A DNA stretch of 64,000 nucleotides from Zeimonas sp003577305 (GTDB taxonomy: Bacteria; Pseudomonadota; Gammaproteobacteria; Burkholderiales; Burkholderiaceae_E), in assembly GCA_030263385.1 (NCBI GenBank), contig SZOX01000007.1, positions 45,497-109,496 of the forward strand. The letters are read 5' to 3'. This document shows positions 61,588-64,000 of this stretch, in pieces. Below the pieces are notes generated by a model. That model saw only the letters and a list, made by a program, of their open reading frames with translations. It was not told where the DNA came from and did not search any database. Each line of letters opens with the position of its first letter. The first letter of the stretch is position 1. A program made the translations under genes and the position numbers.

Positions 61588-62949
61588 GTGTTCGACACAC
61601 GTCAACGCAACTCCGGAGCGCGAGGTGCCGTCCGGCCCGATCGCGGTCCGGGGCACGGCCGGTTGCGCATGCTCGTCATGCTGCTGGCACTCGGCTCGTA
61701 CCTGATGTCGATGTTTCACCGCGTGGCGCCGGCGGCGATCGCCCAGGATCTCGCGAGTGCCTTCGAGGTCGGTGCGGCCTCGCTCGGCGCGCTCGCGGCG
61801 ACCTATTTCTACGTCTACACGGTGATGCAGATTCCGACTGGCGTGCTCGCGGACACGCTGGGCCCGCGGCGCATCCTCACGCTGGGCGGAATCGTTGCCG
61901 GCGCGGGCTCGCTGCTCTTCGGCCTTGCGCCGGGCTTCGAGGTGGCCGTGGCGGGGCGCGCGCTGGTCGGCCTGGGCGTCTCCGTGGCGTTCATCGCCAT
62001 GCTCAAGCTCATCGCGGTCTGGTACGACGAGAGCCGCTTCGCCACGCTCGTCGGCACGATGATGTTCCTCGGCAACGTCGGCACGATGAGCGCCGGCACT
62101 CCGCTGGCGTGGGCGGCGCAGTCGGCGGGGTGGCGCAGCGTCTTCGTGACGATCGGGTCGCTGTCGCTCGCGATCGGCGTGTTGTCCTGGTTCTTCGTCG
62201 AGGACCGGCCGGCCGGTGCGAGGGTGCCGTCGGGCGTCGAAGCGCCTTCGACCCGCTCCGCCTGGCGCGAACAACTGTTCACGGTGCTGCGCAATCGTGA
62301 GACCTGGCCGGGTTTCTTCGTCAACATCGGCATCGCGGGCAGCTTCTTCGCTTTCGTCGGCCTTTGGGCCGTGCCGTATTTCATGCAGGTCCACGGCATG
62401 AGCCGCGAAGTGGCGTCGCATCACATCACGGTGTATTTCGCCGGCTTCGCACTCGGTTGTGCCGCGATCGGCCCGCTTTCCGATCGCTGGAAGCGCCGCA
62501 GGCCGCTGATGATCGGTGGCGCGGTGCTGCACGCGCTGGGGTGGTGGATCTGGCTCGGTGCCGGCTCACTGTCGCCGGCCGCGCTCTACGCGCTGTGCCT
62601 GGCGATGGGCCTGGTGACCGCGAGCCTGACGCTCTCGTGGGCCTGCGCCAAGGAAGTCAACCCGCCGCTTTACTCCGGCATGGCCACCAGCGTGGTCAAT
62701 CTCGGCGTGTTCCTCGGGCCGTCGATCCTGCAGCCGCTGGTGGGCTGGGTGATGGACCGTGGGTGGCACGGTGCGATGCAGGGCGGGGCGCGCGTTTACA
62801 GTGCCTCGGACTATCGCACGGCCCTGATGCTGATCGCCGCATTCGCCGCGCTGGGCGCCCTGTCGACGTTCTTCGTGCGCGAGACCGGGTGCCGCAACGT
62901 CTGGAGTCCTCAGCCGTCGCACGCGGTGAGCGGCAACGCCCAAGGCTGA
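61588..62949 (+). CDS. Major facilitator superfamily transporter
   Basis: About 453 aa with 12 TM helices in two six-helix halves. It has the MFS loop motif after helix 2 (GVLADTLGPRRILTLGG) and a matching repeat in the second half (GPLSDRWKRRRPLMIGG). It is similar to MFS permeases of the organic-anion or sugar-phosphate type. The start is uncertain: GTG 61588 is used; ATG 61669 would give a shorter, still complete MFS. TATGAT (61509-61514) is a possible -10. A 61-bp piece of this gene (62409-62469) recurs at 63817-63877. Confidence 0.88.
   Translation: MFDTRQRNSGARGAVRPDRGPGHGRLRMLVMLLALGSYLMSMFHRVAPAAIAQDLASAFEVGAASLGALAATYFYVYTVMQIPTGVLADTLGPRRILTLGGIVAGAGSLLFGLAPGFEVAVAGRALVGLGVSVAFIAMLKLIAVWYDESRFATLVGTMMFLGNVGTMSAGTPLAWAAQSAGWRSVFVTIGSLSLAIGVLSWFFVEDRPAGARVPSGVEAPSTRSAWREQLFTVLRNRETWPGFFVNIGIAGSFFAFVGLWAVPYFMQVHGMSREVASHHITVYFAGFALGCAAIGPLSDRWKRRRPLMIGGAVLHALGWWIWLGAGSLSPAALYALCLAMGLVTASLTLSWACAKEVNPPLYSGMATSVVNLGVFLGPSILQPLVGWVMDRGWHGAMQGGARVYSASDYRTALMLIAAFAALGALSTFFVRETGCRNVWSPQPSHAVSGNAQG
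62409..62469 (+). repeat. 61-bp direct repeat, copy 1 (inside MFS gene)
   Basis: Identical over all 61 bases to 63817-63877, same orientation, spaced 1,347 bp apart. Here it is an integral part of the MFS coding frame (VASHHITVYFAGFALGCAAI). Confidence 0.97.
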
Positions 62950-62973
62950 TCGTCAGGGGCGTGGGTGCGGCGC

Positions 62974-63528
62974 TCAGGCCGTGGCCAGGCGGCGGTTGCC
63001 GCGCACCAGCCGCAGCAGGCACAGCGTGCGCGCGCCGAACAGCCCGGACAGCAGGCCGTACACGGCCGCCACGGTGTAGGCGAAGCCGGCCTGGTGTGCC
63101 AGCCCGGGCGCCATGGCCAGTTGCACGCCAATGCCGTACTTCATCAGAAATACGACCAGGATCAGCACCATCGGCACCCAGCTGCCGGGCAGGTGCACGC
63201 TGCGGCGCGCCGCGTCGTAGCGGGTACCGGCCGGCACCGACAGGCGGGGGCTCAGCGCCAGCATGGCGACGTAGCCCAGGGCCCACACGACCAGCAGCGC
63301 GCCCAGGCGGCCGCTGGAGGCAAAGGCCGACTGCACGCCCCACAGCGCCAGGCCCAGCATAGCCAACGGCAGCAGCACCAATCGCGTCAGGGTGACGCTG
63401 CGCGCACGCGCAGCCGAGAGGCCCAAGCCCAGCAGGAATGCGAGCAGGCCGCCAACCCACAGCGGGGTCTGGCGCACGATGTCGACGATGGCGCCGGGGT
63501 GTTCGACGAGCAGTTGGGTCAGCAGCAT
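62974..63528 (-). CDS. DUF6622-like membrane protein
   Basis: 184 aa with about five TM helices (for example LWVGGLLAFLLGLGLSAA, LVLLPLAMLGLALWGVQ, WVPMVLILVVFLMKYGIG). The layout resembles small DUF6622-type proteins of Burkholderiales. ATG 63528 has GGAG 6 nt upstream; a TTG upstream (63543) is less likely. It is convergent with the MFS gene (24 nt between stops). Function unknown. It lies between the two copies of the 61-bp repeat. Confidence 0.8.
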   Translation of the reverse strand: MLLTQLLVEHPGAIVDIVRQTPLWVGGLLAFLLGLGLSAARARSVTLTRLVLLPLAMLGLALWGVQSAFASSGRLGALLVVWALGYVAMLALSPRLSVPAGTRYDAARRSVHLPGSWVPMVLILVVFLMKYGIGVQLAMAPGLAHQAGFAYTVAAVYGLLSGLFGARTLCLLRLVRGNRRLATA

Positions 63529-63816
63529 GACGGTCTCCGGCAAGCGGTGGCGGCGATGACGTCATGGTGGCCAGTGCGCGCCGGCCGCGCGAGCGCTGTG
63601 CGACGAAGCGCCCTGGGGTGGTGGGAAATGCCTTCCCGGGCGACGAAATGCGGTGCGCCGGCGCCGCCCGTGGCCGGCCACGCTCCCCGGCGTGGGGCAG
63701 GTGCTCCACTTCATCGTGCATGCTTGGGTCCAAGTTGCTGCAGCGTGCGGCGGCGGCAACGCGTGACGGGGGTCTGGGGGCCACGCACGAGGACGCGATT
63801 CCTCGGGGGCAGGCCC
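63529..63816. other. Upstream region of the DUF6622-like gene
   Basis: 288 nt without a supported gene. It has the perfect 10-bp palindrome ATGACGTCAT (63556-63565), 27 nt upstream of the minus-strand start, a possible operator. No clear promoter pair is seen. Confidence 0.5.
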
Positions 63817-63877
63817 AGTGGCGTCGCATCACATCACGGTGTATTTCGCCGGCTTCGCACTCGGTTGTGCCGCGATC
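63817..63877 (+). repeat. 61-bp direct repeat, copy 2 (MFS gene fragment)
   Basis: Exact copy of 62409-62469, here outside any complete gene, joined on the left to unrelated sequence and on the right to the region before the transposase fragment. Too short to be a pseudogene with function. Confidence 0.97.
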
Positions 63878-63906
63878 AACCCGAATGCCGCGGAAGCGCT
63901 AAGAAC

Positions 63907-64000
63907 TTATCCGTAAATTATGTTGATACTTAAGGGCACCTTGCGGAGCGCGATGATGGCAGCGGCCAAGTGGTTGAGCGCGACGAAACTACGCTCGAGC
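63907..64000 (-). mobile_element. 3' end of a probable IS5-type transposase, cut by window edge
   Basis: Read from the right edge leftward, the frame gives about 30 residues including ERSFVALNHLAAAIIALRK and then a TAA stop (63907-63909). The pattern (Y/L)ERSFVAL-H-AA-I-LR is typical of the C-terminus of IS5-family transposases. The AT-rich bases next to it (63901-63935) differ from the local composition and may lie near the IS end. Assignment rests on a short fragment. Confidence 0.45.

Overview
The window is a GC-rich, gene-dense piece of a betaproteobacterial chromosome, most likely Burkholderiales. The clues are the betaproteobacterial form of dCTP deaminase (N-terminus MSIKSDRWIRRM), the leuA and rpsO-pnp arrangements, many acyl-CoA/CoA-ligase and liv-type transport genes, and strong codon bias to G/C. 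I see no rRNA, tRNA or CRISPR array. Most genes are packed with 4-nt start/stop overlaps.

Layout. (1) 1-606: 3' part of an iron/cobalamin-type ABC ATPase, convergent with a minus-strand molybdenum hydroxylase operon (8126 down to 686) in the order coxS-coxL-coxM-coxD-coxE-coxG-xdhC. Its CoxL carries the form II signature AYRGAGR. (2) 8397-10088: dcd (dCTP deaminase), interrupted by a 376-residue HNH intein placed exactly after the active-site Arg. (3) 10101-15804: leuA behind a good promoter and a Leu-rich 37-codon leader ORF, a substrate-binding protein overlapping leuA, then rpsO, an intrinsic terminator and pnp. (4) 15812-20544, minus strand: a Nudix-MBL fusion, an enoyl-CoA hydratase, and a FadJ-type multifunctional protein with a 28-residue His-rich insertion. 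(5) 20628-26945: a signalling block with a 7TM/PAS/GGDEF/EAL protein, an N-acyl amino acid synthase (FeeM-like) and a divergent hybrid histidine kinase. The middle of the block has visibly lower GC than the flanks. (6) 26966-45210: acyl-CoA catabolism. A thiolase and acyl-CoA dehydrogenase are divergent; then a long minus-strand series (SDR, biotin-dependent carboxylase beta, acyl-CoA dehydrogenase, carboxylase alpha, acyl-CoA dehydrogenase, enoyl-CoA hydratase, thioesterase, livHMGF, acyl-CoA synthetase, livK) faces a TetR regulator. Two matching palindromes lie between SDR and tetR. The set resembles an atu/liu pathway (terpenoid or branched acyl-CoA carboxylation) tied to a dedicated ABC importer. 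(7) 45227-55651: a PlsC-like acyltransferase back to back with a HAD-UbiA fusion; indolepyruvate:ferredoxin oxidoreductase iorB-iorA divergent from a LysR gene; then an acyl-CoA ligase and an ILVBL/HACL-type ThDP enzyme. (8) 55701-61442: small-protein and redox cluster (72-aa DEALxETFPASDP protein, metallophosphoesterase, AhpD-like, DUF2249, heme-copper-oxidase-like membrane protein, tandem DUF2249, MIP18-type Fe-S assembly factor, 79-aa protein) and an EgtB/SenA-like enzyme. (9) 61588-64000: an MFS transporter, a DUF6622-like membrane protein, an exact 61-bp second copy of part of the MFS gene, and the 3' end of what looks like an IS5-type transposase running off the window.

How the parts fit: most of the window is carbon catabolism through CoA thioesters (ligases, dehydrogenases, hydratases, carboxylase, thiolase, importer, arylpyruvate oxidation), each block with its own regulator, interrupted by housekeeping loci (dcd, leuA, rpsO-pnp). 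The most unusual item is the intein in dCTP deaminase. Next come the FeeM/c-di-GMP/histidine-kinase block and the TetR regulon with paired operators.
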